Assembly (NCBI RefSeq): GCF_002127325.2
Contig: NC_035436.2
Coordinates: 14,704,066-14,768,065, forward strand
Length of the DNA: 64,000 nt
Reading direction: 5' to 3'
Source: Helianthus annuus
Taxonomy: Eukaryota > Streptophyta > Magnoliopsida > Asterales > Asteraceae
Positions 35,433 through 46,054 of the stretch are shown in pieces. The stretch's first letter is position 1; every line of letters starts with the position of its first letter. The notes beneath the pieces were generated by a model, which was not told the DNA's origin, did not search any database, and saw only the letters and a program-made list of their open reading frames with translations. Position numbers and translations under genes: made by a program.

Positions 35433-36155
35433 ACTAGTATTAAGTCCATACGTTGCAGCGATTGTCATAAAATTATGTTAAATAGTAGCAATATTATACC
35501 ATTGTTAGCGGTCACAAACACTGGAAAAGCTCGTAAAAACAAAATAAATAAAAACGGGAAAAAAACAACGCTGAGCGAAAAGCAGACGTAAAATCTTTGA
35601 ATCACGCACGATCGTTACTGAGAAATTAAACCGAAACGTAAAACATAGAAAAAATAACTAAGTTCATCCAAGACCCGCGTGTTGGACGAACTTGTCAAAC
35701 GCAGAAAAATAGATGTGACGCGAAGGGCCAGTCAACTGGGAAAAAAATATACGAAAAAATGTTGAACCCCACACGCACGTTGCGGTGCGTTAACTCACAA
35801 AATTTATACCGAAACGAAAAACTTGGGAAAGATGAAAAGTATGGTGAACCAAAATTGAAAATAAAAAAGAGTTGGGATTAAATTGCAAAAGATGAAAAAC
35901 TTTGGGTTAAAGGTTAAAAAACAAGGGTCTAAATTGCAAAATTTAAGTTATTTATTAATTTTAAAAATAATGATATAAATAAGTGATATCTATATATTGG
36001 TTATTAATTAATATTAATATTAAAAGAAATATTAAACAAATATAAATAAAATTTATGAGGTTGAAGGAGAGAATGTCATATGGCATTATTTGGAGTATTT
36101 TATTATAAGTTAGATATGTCAAAAGGAAAAAATATATATAACTTCATTAAAATTG
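35433..36155 (-). mobile_element. Helitron 3' end on the minus strand, and undefined body
   Basis: On the minus strand the sequence ends CGCTGCAACGTATGGACTTAATACTAG followed by T, resembling the Helitron ends at 51689 and 62807. The 5' end is not located; the body to about 36155 includes CACGTTGCGGTGCG near 35777 and A-rich text without coding frames. Confidence 0.45.
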
Positions 36156-36720
36156 GGAATAATGGATTTTAATAATCCCAACTATTGTCAGTTGGTCCGC
36201 AACGATCCCAACTTAAAAAATTCCCACTGGCGATCCTATCTTTACACATATTGGCTTTCACTGGACTCTGACTAACAGAACCCTAACGACGTTAGTCTCC
36301 GGTCGCCGGAAAAACGTTTTTGGTCGAAAAAAGGTTCCTAAAGGTCCGATCTATGGCTACAAACAGGTTTGGGACGACAACTTTGAGTTTTCCGGCTAAA
36401 AAGTTGAGTTTTCCGGCCCAAAACAAGTTTTTCGGCGAAAAAAAAGTTTTTCCGACGATCTTAATAATTGGGGCTTTTTACTAGCAAAGGTTCCTAAAAG
36501 GTGCGTAATAAGGTTACAAAGAGGTTTGAGACGAAAAGGTTGAGTTTTCCGGCCAAAAACGTTTTTCCGGCGACCAGAGAGCAACGACGTTAGGGTTCTG
36601 TTAGTCAAGGTCCATTGAAGGGCAATATGTGAAAAGATGAGATCGTCAGTGAGAATTTTTGAAGTTGGGACTGTTGCCGGCCAACGGACAATAGTTTAGA
36701 TTATTAAAATCCGTTATTCC
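36156..36720. mobile_element. Mutator-type MITE with 9-bp target duplication
   Basis: 565 bp. Ends GGAATAATGGATTTTAATAA and complement GATTATTAAAATCCGTTATTCC; target duplication TTAAAATTG at 36147-36155 and 36721-36729. The arms also share GACTAACAGAACCCTAACG. The interior has TTTTCCGGCCAAAAACG repeats in both orientations. Confidence 0.9.
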
Positions 36721-36761
36721 TTAAAATTGAAGGGTAAAATATTAAACTTGTCAAAATATAA

Positions 36762-37488
36762 AACTATGGGGTGTGGAGGGGCTTGGGTTGGGGGCATTGT
36801 TTGACACGTGGCGAGTGTGGTATCCACAAAGTAATATTCAAAAATAAAGGGTGTGGTGTGGCGTGACCAGCCATGTGGATTTTTTTTGTTTAAACTACTT
36901 TATATTTCATTTAACTAAAATAACACACTAATTAAAAGAAGAGAATATTACATATAATATTTTGAAAAACTACAAATAAAATTAAACAAAAAACTACATA
37001 TTTTTTTTTTTAAAAAGCTACATAAATTAAAAAAACGTGTGGCGGTTGTTGTGGATGGCCGCGTGTAAGGGTTATTTGGGTCGGGTTTGGTGGCGGGCTA
37101 GGATTCGGGTTTTCTTGGTATCCAAAGGGGTTGTTTGGGTAGTAGCTTTGGTTAAAAGGATGCATTGTAGGATGTCGTGGGTTGATTTTGTAAAAAATAA
37201 AGAGATATGGTAAAAGAAGTAAAGAAGTTGTAAAAAAATATTAAAAGTTGGTGGGTATTTATATTGGTTTAATATATAACTTTTTTTTTAATTAAAGTAG
37301 CCGTTTGACAACGGCTTGCCCCAACGGCTATATTGGACCAGCCAACCATGTCACCTTCCCCCACCCCCGCCCCGCCCCAGGCTCAATCCCCACACCAGTG
37401 GGGCAACGTCATGACCAACGCTAGCCCGGTGTGGTCTAGCCAGCTTTGTTTAGCAACCGCCGCCCCAACTCACGCCCCCACACGGTTC
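36762..37488. mobile_element. PIF/Harbinger deletion derivative, TAA target duplication
   Basis: Ends AACTATGGGGTGTGG and, on the other strand, GAACCGTGTGGGGG; TAA at 36759-36761 and 37489-37491. Same terminal family as 13918-14842. It retains the start of ORF1 on the minus strand and no transposase. It lies just upstream of the promoter-like region of gene copy B, mirroring the placement of its relative near copy A, but at a different position. Confidence 0.78.
37060..37165 (-). pseudogene. N-terminal fragment of Harbinger ORF1
   Basis: Minus-strand frame MHPFNQSYYPNNPFGYQ followed by proline/asparagine-rich residues. This resembles the start of the Myb-like ORF1 proteins of PIF/Harbinger elements, often mis-annotated in the daisy family as glutathione S-transferase T3-like. 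It breaks off within about 35 codons. The element at 13918 keeps the SANT part, so the two derivatives kept different segments of the same protein. Confidence 0.5.
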
Positions 37489-37544
37489 TAAGGAGTTTAT
37501 ACGAAAATTAAGCAATAAAAAACAAATTATCAACTTTTAAAAAT

Positions 37545-37890
37545 AATTTACCCATCAAATCTTTGGTCCTATTGTTGTTCAAGAAGAATGGAAGAATATA
37601 TAATATCTGCCCTTTCACGTACCCAACAATAACATTGCTCATCTTACTTCAAACCACCAACTCCTTCGCCGTATAATCTTCTTTTGAAACCACCACCGCC
37701 GTCACCAACCACTGAACCCAAACCCTACCCTTTTCATGTCTTTACACAGTTAGCAGTTCATTTTCAATCACTCACGTGACTGCATCTGGTACGAATCATT
37801 ACCCTAACTCTTTCTTTATTTGCATCCGATTACAATAAATTATCAGAATATATCTCCCATGCTTCCCCTTTAAAACTCCGGTGTTGACGG
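37545..37890 (+). promoter_or_regulatory. Upstream/5' UTR region of gene copy B, shared with copy A
   Basis: Similar to 13540-13910 over roughly 330 bp with small indels, marking the left edge of the gene duplication. It holds CCAACCACTGAACCCAAACC and TTTATTTGCATCCGATTAC as shared landmarks. It may still drive transcription of the broken copy. Confidence 0.55.
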
Positions 37891-38012
37891 TTGAAATGTG
37901 CAACCTGAGCCGGACAAATATTATTATAGGTGTCAAGTCAAATATTTCAAACACTAACCTCCACATACATACATTTGGGTCAACCCAAACACGATCCATT
38001 TAACCCATTTTT

Positions 38013-38158
38013 TTTTCAAGCGGTACGGTACGGTTCGGTACCAGTACGGTACCGGTATTTTAGTGTAAAAACCGATAAATACCGGTACCGAAAATGTCAA
38101 AAGTCGGTACCCGGTTCGGTAAATTCGGTACCGGTACCCGGTACCATTTGCCCATCCC
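38013..38158. repeat. CGGTACCGG motif block
   Basis: About 140 bp built of GGTACCGGTA, CGGTTCGGTA and related words, ending near ATTTGCCCATCCCTA. The same family is at 51925-52200 and 52394-52640. Ends resemble GGGATG...CATCCC hAT-type MITEs. Confidence 0.7.
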
Positions 38159-38235
38159 TACACATTAGGGTATGTTCGGAAGAGGGGTAGTATAGAAACA
38201 CCCAATATATTTATAAATATGTTAAAAATGTTGAT

Positions 38236-38456
38236 TGTTACGATACAAAATGGTAATCGAGAGATTAAGAGCTAAAGAATTGTAGAAGAAGAAGAATCAC
38301 AGAAGAGAAGGAGATTAACTCTCAAATCAATAGCTACCGGTTACGGTTGTTCAGTTCGTTACTTAAACGAACTCTGCTACAATGATTATTTACAACTATC
38401 ACCTCTTACTTCCTAACAATGACACATAATACCCTTATACTATTTACTACCTAACA
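38236..38456. mobile_element. Short solo LTR (221 bp) with TTGAT target duplication
   Basis: Starts TGTTACGATAC and ends CTACCTAACA, with inverted TGTTA/TAACA tips and a 5-bp duplication TTGAT at 38231-38235 and 38457-38461. Copy A has the uninterrupted site ATTGATGGTGTGTGTGGG near 15467, which is the empty site. The size and structure fit a solo LTR of a short retroelement (TRIM-like). Confidence 0.88.
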
Positions 38457-38967
38457 TTGATGGTGTGTGTGGGCCCCACCATCCGTCCGTCGCATTGCGT
38501 TTGGAATTCCGGACGAGCATCCGAACATTTGAATCCGGACACCACCTCAGATGCATCCATCCGTCCACCTAAGCATCTAGATGTGCCACGTTGCCGTCCG
38601 CTTTCTTGTATAGGAGATGCTCTTACATTGCATTCAGCTGCTGGATGCACACCATTCACGAAATGTTTTTTTTTTTTTTGTAAACTAATTATTCAATTGG
38701 ATGTTCAGTTCATATATGCTGTTACTGCAGCAGTATGCATCAATTTTACAACTCTTAATGCATGACTATGTGTTTATGGGTGCGTTTGAAGGATATGATG
38801 TGGCAGCTGATGTGTCACATTTACGGGCGTTTGAAAGGGACGCCGTTGGAGATGCTCTTAGTTCTATATAATATATGGGCTCTTGTGTCTATCTTTTACT
38901 AATAATTATCGTCTTTTTTAAATGCAGATTGACTCAAATATGGTCAAGACAGAGGAACATACCCCGG

Positions 38968-39499
38968 CAGGCCCGGTTATTGGGCTGGGCAGCCCGGGCG
39001 AAAGCCGAGGCCCAAAACTAAAATGGGCCCGAAATTTTAAATTTTTGTTTACTATTAATATGTAAAATTGGGGCCTGGTTTTGTTAATATATAAGTGAGT
39101 ATTCAAGTTGGCTAGGATTTCAGTTTTGTTCTCGAGGGTTGTGTGTTCGATTCTTAGCATTGCCATTATTTTTTTACCTTTGTTTTTTATTTTTTTGTAG
39201 CCGGCCTGTTAAGCTTTGACTTTTGGTATTTATTTCCATGTTTCATAAATTTTGGCTTGTGATGCATCTTTTTAGATTCTATTTTTTACACATTAAATTT
39301 AAGTTAGGAGAGTCGCACGATTCGTTTAAGTAAGTTCAATCATTTTGCTGAACTATTTTTGTTTGTTTATTTTATAAAAATAGTAACCGTATTGTAGTTT
39401 TTTTTATACATAACTGATGAGTTTAAAATATAAGGAGTGGGCCCATTTTTGTCTCGCCCGAGGCCCAAAATATTTTTATTACTTTCGGAGACGGCCCTG
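38968..39499. mobile_element. hAT-type element in exon 1 of gene copy B
   Basis: 532 bp with CAGGCCCGG at the left and CGGCCCTG at the right, and a perfect 8-bp duplication TACCCCGG (38960-38967 and 39500-39507). It carries GGGCCCGAGGCCCAAAA-type words near both ends. Removing it and one duplicate would leave a continuous exon like that of copy A. Confidence 0.88.
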
Positions 39500-39673
39500 T
39501 ACCCCGGATACACCAACTAAGAAGGTTTGTCGGAGAACTTTAACGTTCTTTTGATGGTGGTTTCCTTTTATGATCTTTGAACATTTATGCGACGCCAGTA
39601 TGCTTAATTACATTCAAATACAACTTGTTATACATGATTGACCGTTCATTTATGATGCCCATATGATTATATA

Positions 39674-40018
39674 GGGTAGGGATCCTGGACATTAATCCAG
39701 AAGTGTGAGAAGTGTATTATAACACTATATAACACCATATAAACACCGTATAACACTATGTAACACCATATAACACTATGTAACACTATATAACAAATAT
39801 AACACTATACATCTATCATAGACATGCTATCAGACAAAATATAGTGTTATATTTGTTATATAGTGGTATATAGTGTTACATAGTGTTATATGGTGTTATA
39901 TGGTGTTATATGGTGTTACACAATGTTATACGGTGTTTATATGTTGTTATATAGTGTTATATATAGTGTTATAATACACTTCTCACACTTCTGGATTAAT
40001 GTACAGGATCCTCTATCG
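39674..40018. mobile_element. Mutator-type fold-back MITE in intron 1 of copy B
   Basis: 345 bp; both arms contain ACATTAATCCAGAAGTGTGA followed by many TATAACAC/GTGTTATA words. The target duplication GATTATATA is at 39665-39673 and 40019-40027. Terminal sequence is related to the element at 49207-50594. Confidence 0.88.
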
Positions 40019-40801
40019 GATTATATATAGTGTATAATGTTGTTTCTTCAGGAGTCATATTTTGGGGCCGAAGTGAAGATCAGATGCCACATAGCAGTAG
40101 CAAAAGAAATCCGGGTTAGATTGAGACCAGGCTCCGCGAGGTCAGAGTTATTTCGGGGCACATGTTCTGGACCATGGTTAGATGTGCGATCCACATCTAA
40201 TGAATCAAATTTAGTCCACCTGATACTACAGACTCAATATATCCTGGCCGGGCTTCACAATGCATTATTTTTTCGTGTTGGAGGTAGGGAGTTGCGGTTT
40301 GGACCCGAGGAGTTTTGTCTCATCACAGGACTACGATTCATGCCTCATTGTTGGAGACAAAAGAGACCAGATATCGCATTTAGGGGGAGGGTGTTTGGTC
40401 ATGTACAAGCTAGTATAAAGGTTTCGGATCTCAAAAACGTCTTTGATAACTCTCTTGACCGGTTATCGGACGCTGATGCAGTACGACTTTGTCTGCTGAT
40501 GTTGCTTGAGCTCGGGTTCATGGGCCGCGAGTCAAAGTCAGTGGTGGACCCGGCTCTTCTAGATCTCGTGGATGACTTGGAGTCATGGAACTCGTATCCA
40601 TGGGGTTCGTACGTATGGAAGGTTGTGTACGGGCAGCTACATAATGCGCTCGCAGAACGTTCTGCTCGAGTCACTTCTGTACTCGCTACATGGATTTATT
40701 TGGGCCTTTAAGGTTATATTGTTATTTTGTTTAATAAAGTTCCATACGTCCATACCTATATTTTAAATATAGTTTAGTTTCATGATAATTATATTATTGT
40801 C

Positions 40802-40965
40802 AGGGGCGGATATATATTAGACCAAGGGGTAGCCTCCGCTACCCCTTGGTCGGAAAATTATTGACGTTTTTAGTGTAAATTTTGGAAAAATTTGACGTTT
40901 TTCGATTTCGTTACCGCTTATTTATAAAACGTTCCCGCTTGGTCGGAATCCTAGATCTGCCACTG
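40802..40965. mobile_element. hAT-type MITE in intron 2 of copy B
   Basis: 164 bp, CAGGGGCGGATATA at the left and CTAGATCTGCCACTG at the right; target duplication ATTATTGT at 40794-40801 and 40966-40973. Copy A lacks it. Confidence 0.9.
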
Positions 40966-41125
40966 ATTATTGTGATTTTCTAGATATGGATCTTTGAAGT
41001 TTTCCCTTACGCTAGGAAGTTTGCTGTCAAGCGTGGCGGGATTCCGAGGGCCATTAGCTGGGACGAGAACCAACGTATAACGTGGGAGCTTGCACTACCA
41101 TTTGTCCTTGATGCCACTGTGGTAT

Positions 41126-41480
41126 GTAGGGGTGTTCAAAAAGCTCGTTTAGTTTTTGAGCCAAGCCGAGCCAGCTTGTTTTGTAACCGAGCTCCTCGAG
41201 CCAAGGTACTCTACTCGTGGCTCGGCTCTCTGTAGCTTGACTCGATGGTTCGTATGTATGTGTGTGTATACATATATGTATATTTTTATTTTTGCTTTTA
41301 TGTTACCAATATTTGTAAAAAAATATTAAGAAATTTTTAAAAAATTAACGAACCGGCTCGAAATTTTTACGAGCCAAGCTCGAGCTCGACTTTTCAGCTC
41401 AAAAATATAATCGAGCCAAGCTGAGCTGGCTCGTTTAGATTCGAGCTCGAGCCCAACCTGGCTCGGCTCGATTACGCACA
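41126..41480. repeat. GAGCTCGAGCC motif block in intron 3 of copy B
   Basis: Starts TAGGGGTGTTCAAAAAGCTCG, similar to hAT MITE tips here, then a body of GAGCCGAGC, GAGCTCGAGC and GGCTCG words in both orientations. No matching right tip is visible, so it is a truncated or diverged copy. Confidence 0.6.
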
Positions 41481-42470
41481 TTATTTTTTGTTTTACTCAT
41501 TTCAGTTATTTATTAGTACTAGTTAATCTAGTGTGCGGTTAATTTTCAGCCGGGATTTGAGCCACTTCAAGTCTTGACGCCAACTCCTGCAGAGTCTGCC
41601 ACGGATTGGTGGAGAGCTAGCCGTCAATTTTTAGAAAGTTCTGCTAATGATTATTCACCGCCGTCGAAGAAGAAGGCACGGTTAACATTTCAACCTCGCT
41701 CATCAGATAAGGCGCGTGACCAGCTGGCAGACGACATCGCCACCACCGCCACCACCACCACCACCCTGCCGAGCTCTGACGACACCGCTACTTACCGAAC
41801 TATGGATATGGAGAAGGAGAAGGAGATGATGGAGATTAAGTTACAAAAGTTGTTGGTTATGACACGTCTCACAAGTCTAGAGGAGCGTTATGATGTAAAT
41901 ATTCTCAACTCTTTCTTTTTAGTCATTTAATTTTAGTCATTTAAAATCTTATGATATTTGATTGTTATGCAGGAACTATGTAAGGCTAGACAGAGATGTG
42001 TCGAGACAGAGATGCCGACGCTATCTAACCATGTAGAGGATCGTGTTGTGGTAAATTAATGAAACTTGTTTAATGCTACTAGTGATTAAACTAAGTAACG
42101 AATAATAAAATTTCTAAAACTGCATTTAATATGTTAACTTTTATGGAATTTGAGTCAACCCAACACGTTTGACCCGATCATTTTGCCACATCTAATCCTT
42201 TTATTGTACAGACGGGAAAGGTTTCATCTCAATCCGACATAATTTGCGTCCAAGGCTACAACGTGAAGCAAAGTGTTGCACCGATTCTTGAATCCATTTT
42301 CAAGAAACACGGTGACATTGCAGCTGAGTGTGTGTTCAAACCCGCTTCCATGAGATCATCTTTCCTTGAGAACGTTTGTGAAGTTGTCAGTCGAATTCAA
42401 ACCAACGATGGCATTGATAGTATTGAAGAAATAGAGCAACAGGTGTTGGCTACTGAGGCAGCCAACATTA

Positions 42471-43182
42471 GGCAAAAGATCAAATACAAATAATCTTAAC
42501 ATACTAAACATACAAATTGAAGGAAAACCCAAAAAGACAAGGTGGCATTTTTGTAATTACCACCAACTATCAAAGTTACAACCAAAAATACCTTAAAAAA
42601 CACTAATTTTTTTTTTTTTACATTTTTTATTAAAAAAATCGCTACATTTCGTTAGCAAAAAAAAATGTTAAAATGTTAATTTTTTTTACATTTTTTTTAA
42701 TTTTTTTTTTTTTGCTAACGAAATGTAGCGATTTTTTAATAAAAAATGTTAAAAAATAAAATAATTTGTGTGTTTTTTTTTTTTATTTTTTTAGATTTTT
42801 TTAGGTTTTTTGGGGGTTTAGTTTTTAGCATTTTAGCTTGGGTGGGGGGGGGGGGGGGTTAGGTTTTTTTTAGGTTTTTGGGGGTGGGGGGGGGGGGTGG
42901 GGGGGTTGGGTTTTTTTAGGTTTTTGGGGGTGGGGGGGGGGGTAGGTTTTTTTAGGTTTTTGAGGGGTGGGGGGGGGGGGGGTAGGTTTTTTTTAGGTTT
43001 TTGGGGGGTGGGGGGTTTAGGTTTTTTTTGGGGGTGGGGGGAATGGTTAGGTTTTTTTAGGTATATTTGTAGAGTAACTTTGATAGTTTTTGATAATTAC
43101 AAAAATGCCACCTTGTCTTTTTGAGTTTTCCTTCAATTTGTATGTTTAGTATGTTAAGATTATTTGTACAAGAACTTTACCC
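42471..43182. mobile_element. Mutator-type element in the last exon of copy B
   Basis: 712 bp; GGCAAAAGATCAAATACAAA at the left, ACAAGAACTTTACCC at the right, with about 90 bp of nearly perfect inverted arms inside the tips. Target duplication GCCAACATTA at 42461-42470 and 43183-43192. The tip matches the GGGAAAAGATCAAATA end of the Mutator-like element at 18912. It cuts the PEARLI-4 domain between AAN and VSWLR equivalents. Confidence 0.92.
42838..43055 (+). repeat. Guanine-run array, G-quadruplex prone
   Basis: Repeats of TTAGGTTTTTGGGGGTGGGGGG type with G runs of 5 to 16, at least six units, inside the Mutator element. A separate A/T hairpin (CGCTACATTTCGTTAGCAAA and its complement) precedes it at about 42640-42740. 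Confidence 0.85.
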
Positions 43183-43476
43183 GCCAACATTAATGTGTCG
43201 TGGCTTCGAGCTCACTTGGACGTCATCCGCAAAAGGAAGGAGGCCAGCACGAAGTGCAGTTTGCTTATGGAAACGAAGGTGAACACCGTTTTGGTTAAAA
43301 AAGCCGCCCAAATGGATCTTCGAGAGAGATGTGTGGAGCTCATGTCTGCGCAAGAACGGTTCGAAGAGGCTGAAAGATGTGTGAGAGTACTTCATCTTGT
43401 CGAAAATAATCTAAATGACAGTATCTTGGAATCTAAAGGTAATATAGACTCATTGACAAGTCAACCAGTTTTATAG

Positions 43477-44019
43477 GCTAACTATATCATGCTAGGGTGT
43501 GTAATTATTACAAATTTTCCTTAAACACCATATATTTTGTCGAATGGGGCGCGACCCTTTTTTTTACCAAAGATGACAGTTAGGTTTTGTTTATATATTA
43601 ATAGTCGTAGAATGCACAACTCTAGAAAAACAGGTTTCACCGGCAAGTATGTTTTGACAATCAGTTCCAATCTGTGCATTGCAAGGGTTAGCTATTCTAT
43701 AAGTTTCTTTGATCATCATTTTTGACTTTTGAAGAATGTTTTTGAATGTGTATCCTCTAAAGGGGTGGGTCGAGTGGGGCTAGTTAACCAGTCGAAACAG
43801 GTTTCTGACGTTACAATGGATTCGAATTAAATTGTGTTTGGATTAAAACATACTATATGAAAGAAGTATCAACTTGGTTCTGGTCGGAACGAGAACAGAA
43901 AAATAGACTTGCCGTAAATGGGTCGTTTTAGAATAAACAAAGTATCAAAATAGATTCATCCGTTATATTCGTGTTAATTGAGGGTAGTGGTGACGGCCAC
44001 TGGTAAAGGTGGCAGCAAC
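43477..44019. other. 3' flank of copy B, no gene
   Basis: Similarity to the copy A 3' region continues to about 43640. The remainder has no coding frame or element end that I can identify. Confidence 0.5.
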
Positions 44020-44176
44020 CAGTGGCGGATCCAAAAAAATTTTTCAGTGGGTTCGTTTTGATATATTCTCACTATTTTTTTTCCAAATAATACAAGGTTT
44101 TCACTAATTTTTTTTCATTTTTTCCAAACCAAGTGGGTTCATATGAACCCACAAAATAGGACTGGATCCGCCACTG
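44020..44176. mobile_element. hAT-type MITE with GCAGCAAC target duplication
   Basis: 157 bp, CAGTGGCGGATCC to GGATCCGCCACTG, a perfect 13-base inverted terminus; the 8-bp duplication is at 44012-44019 and 44177-44184. GTGGGTTC occurs in both arms. Related in its tips to the element at 40802. Confidence 0.93.
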
Positions 44177-44184
44177 GCAGCAAC

Positions 44185-45560
44185 AGTGGTGGATGCATTA
44201 GTACTAGTGGCGATGGTGGAGATGTTGGTTGTGGGAGTGGAGGTGGTCACAATGGTTGGAGTTGGAAGCAGTGGCGATTGTGGTGGCCTTTGTGCGAGAG
44301 GAGGTGGAAGCGACGACTAGTAGGAGGTTTTGACAAGGGCGGCCCTGAAGGTGGGCGGGGAGGACCACCGGCCAGGGCCCGATATTTCGAAGGGCACGCT
44401 TTTTGTAAAAAAAAACCCGATATGTATATGTAAAAGATTTTTTTTTTAATATGGTATACCAATACAAATACCAACATAGGCTCACTTACAAAACTATTCT
44501 TATGGTTTAGATTAGTTATTAGCCCATTGACATTAGTTTTAGACCTTTAGTGAGCTTAATACGGTAATACCCAATTTCGTTAAAGCCTAGGGGCACGTTT
44601 TTTTCGAGCTAAAACAAGGTACATAAATTCTCAGAGCCGGACCTAGTGGTTGACACAGTGTGGTGAGTGGTCTCGCTCATTTAAACATCTTTAAGTTAAC
44701 GCGTTCTATAAAAAGTTGATTAGGTGATATTTAGAACTAAAAAAAATGTTGTTAAACAAAATATAATATATATCATGCTACATATAAAACTTTACGATTC
44801 TATATATAAATATTATAATAAAGTATTTCTTAAATAGTAGAGTCCGAGTCAAGCTCTAGTTTAAAAGTTACTTACAGCCCAAGTTCGAATTTTTAGAAAT
44901 AGAACTCAAATCAGGCACATTAAAGTTAAATGAGTTAGGTTCAATCTTAGAAATACTTTGAAGGTCGGTTAAATTTATAGATTTTAATACATTTTTATAT
45001 TTTATTTTTTAGCTTGTCAACTCTTTTTTCTTTCTTGATCGACGCCTCAACGGTCAACTATGTGCACCACAAGAGTGCACAGCCTAACGCCCCAGCCACT
45101 CATGCCCCGGTCACGCCAGGCGGGTGGTGTTTCTCGCCCTTTTGGGGTTAGGTGGCACCGGACGCTGGATCATTTACGCTTGGTCTCATTGTCTTGGTTG
45201 ATTTGAATCTTTGATTTGAGGCCCATACATACTATCTAGATCCTTCCTTTTAATTAGGCCCAATCATAATTGGCCAGTCATTAGTAGGCTCGAGCCCAGT
45301 GAACGTGGCCCAGATTGTTATAGACTCGCAATATAATTCCATAAAGATAAAACATGTAACGGTTAAAACTTAAAATGAGTTCATTCACCATATAAAACAA
45401 AATTCAAATGACAACAACAATAATAAGCTAAATCATATTTTTATTTTTATATGATAATATTTTCAAACCACTCTAGAAGCAATTTTCAAAGTCATTCACA
45501 TATTAAGTTTTAACCGGTATGGCAAGCCATTGCGGATAGCATCATCAAAGAGGAATGAAC
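44185..45560. other. Non-coding stretch with Harbinger-like and hAT-like fragments
   Basis: 44190-44330 is a GGT/GGA-rich low-complexity run that produces spurious frames. GGGCGGCCCTGAAGG near 44339 looks like a hAT tip without partner. 45075-45170 has CACGCCAGGCGGGTGG text of the Harbinger family seen at 13918. Nothing codes convincingly. Confidence 0.45.
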
Positions 45561-45561
45561 C

Positions 45562-45800
45562 ATCACTAGTGCTCTAGTGGTGGCCACGGTTATTTAAGTT
45601 CCACTTATGGTGGGTCCGGGTGAGTTTTCCCCTCCAGGTCTTAGGTTCGAGTCTGGGTGATAGAGGTTTTTCATTGAGAGGTTTTAAATTGGGGATCTAT
45701 TGTGCGAGGAGGCTCTCTAGCGTGGACCCGGTTAGGACAACGTATGCTAGACCTCCCGACATTCGCGAGTAATCCACACCTTTAAAAAAAATAAAAATTG
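45562..45800 (+). mobile_element. SINE-like element with RNA polymerase III boxes
   Basis: GTGCTCTAGTGG at about 45567 resembles an A box and GGTTCGAGTCT at about 45643 is a near-perfect B box. The element ends in an A-rich tail (TTTAAAAAAAATAAAAA). The A-B spacing of about 75-80 bp is longer than in tRNA. No target duplication could be read. It is a tRNA-derived SINE or a degenerate tRNA-like repeat. Confidence 0.5.
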
Positions 45801-46054
45801 TGCAGTCATTTACTATCAATATTCATGGAGTCATGGTTGTCCTATTCTATCCATTCTTATTTCCGGGATTTATCAAACAAATGAACAATAACTGAACATT
45901 TGAACATTTAGTTGTGCACGGTTGGCTCTCCCGAATAAACTTTCTGATTAATCTCATTAACTAGCATCAAGGGGTGTAACCGACACTAGTTTGAGTTTAA
46001 CTAAGCACAAACTCGACTCGTAAGTAATTTTAGAAGCTTGAATTATATATATCT

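Larger units (their letters stand above)
38940..43476 (+). pseudogene. DUF1985-like plus PEARLI-4-like gene, copy B, disrupted
   Basis: Aligns with copy A exon by exon. Exon 1 (ATG 38940, MVKTEEHTP) is split by a hAT element at 38968-39499 and resumes at 39508. Exon 2 is 40052-40712, 661 bp against 663, and loses the frame near 40670, ending in TAA soon after. Exon 3 is 40984-41121, exon 4 41550-41894, exon 5 starts 41973. A second intron-like gap (42051-42211, GT...AG) is absent from copy A, and a Mutator element (42471-43182) interrupts the PEARLI-4 region, which resumes at 43183 and stops at 43476. Introns hold further MITEs. The exon sequences remain similar to copy A, so decay looks recent. 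A truncated protein from exons 2 or 5 cannot be excluded. Confidence 0.85.

Noticed and set aside
38918..39166. Minus-strand frame of 82 codons over exon 1 of gene copy B
   Set aside because: It lies mostly inside the hAT insertion and has no family similarity.
42640..43060. Array of regularly spaced repeats that might suggest CRISPR
   Set aside because: Plant nuclear context, variable units without unique spacers and no cas-like genes; the array lies inside a MULE with clear target duplication.
42897..43124. Glycine/phenylalanine-rich frame
   Set aside because: It is the guanine-run array of the Mutator insertion, not a protein gene.
44143..44485. Gly/Ser-rich frame starting at the right end of the hAT MITE, and antisense frames
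   Set aside because: Low-complexity GGT/GGA text crossing a MITE boundary; no splice or family support.
45562..45800. A functional tRNA gene suggested by the B box
   Set aside because: No cloverleaf can be drawn and the A-B spacing is too long; kept only as a SINE-like element.
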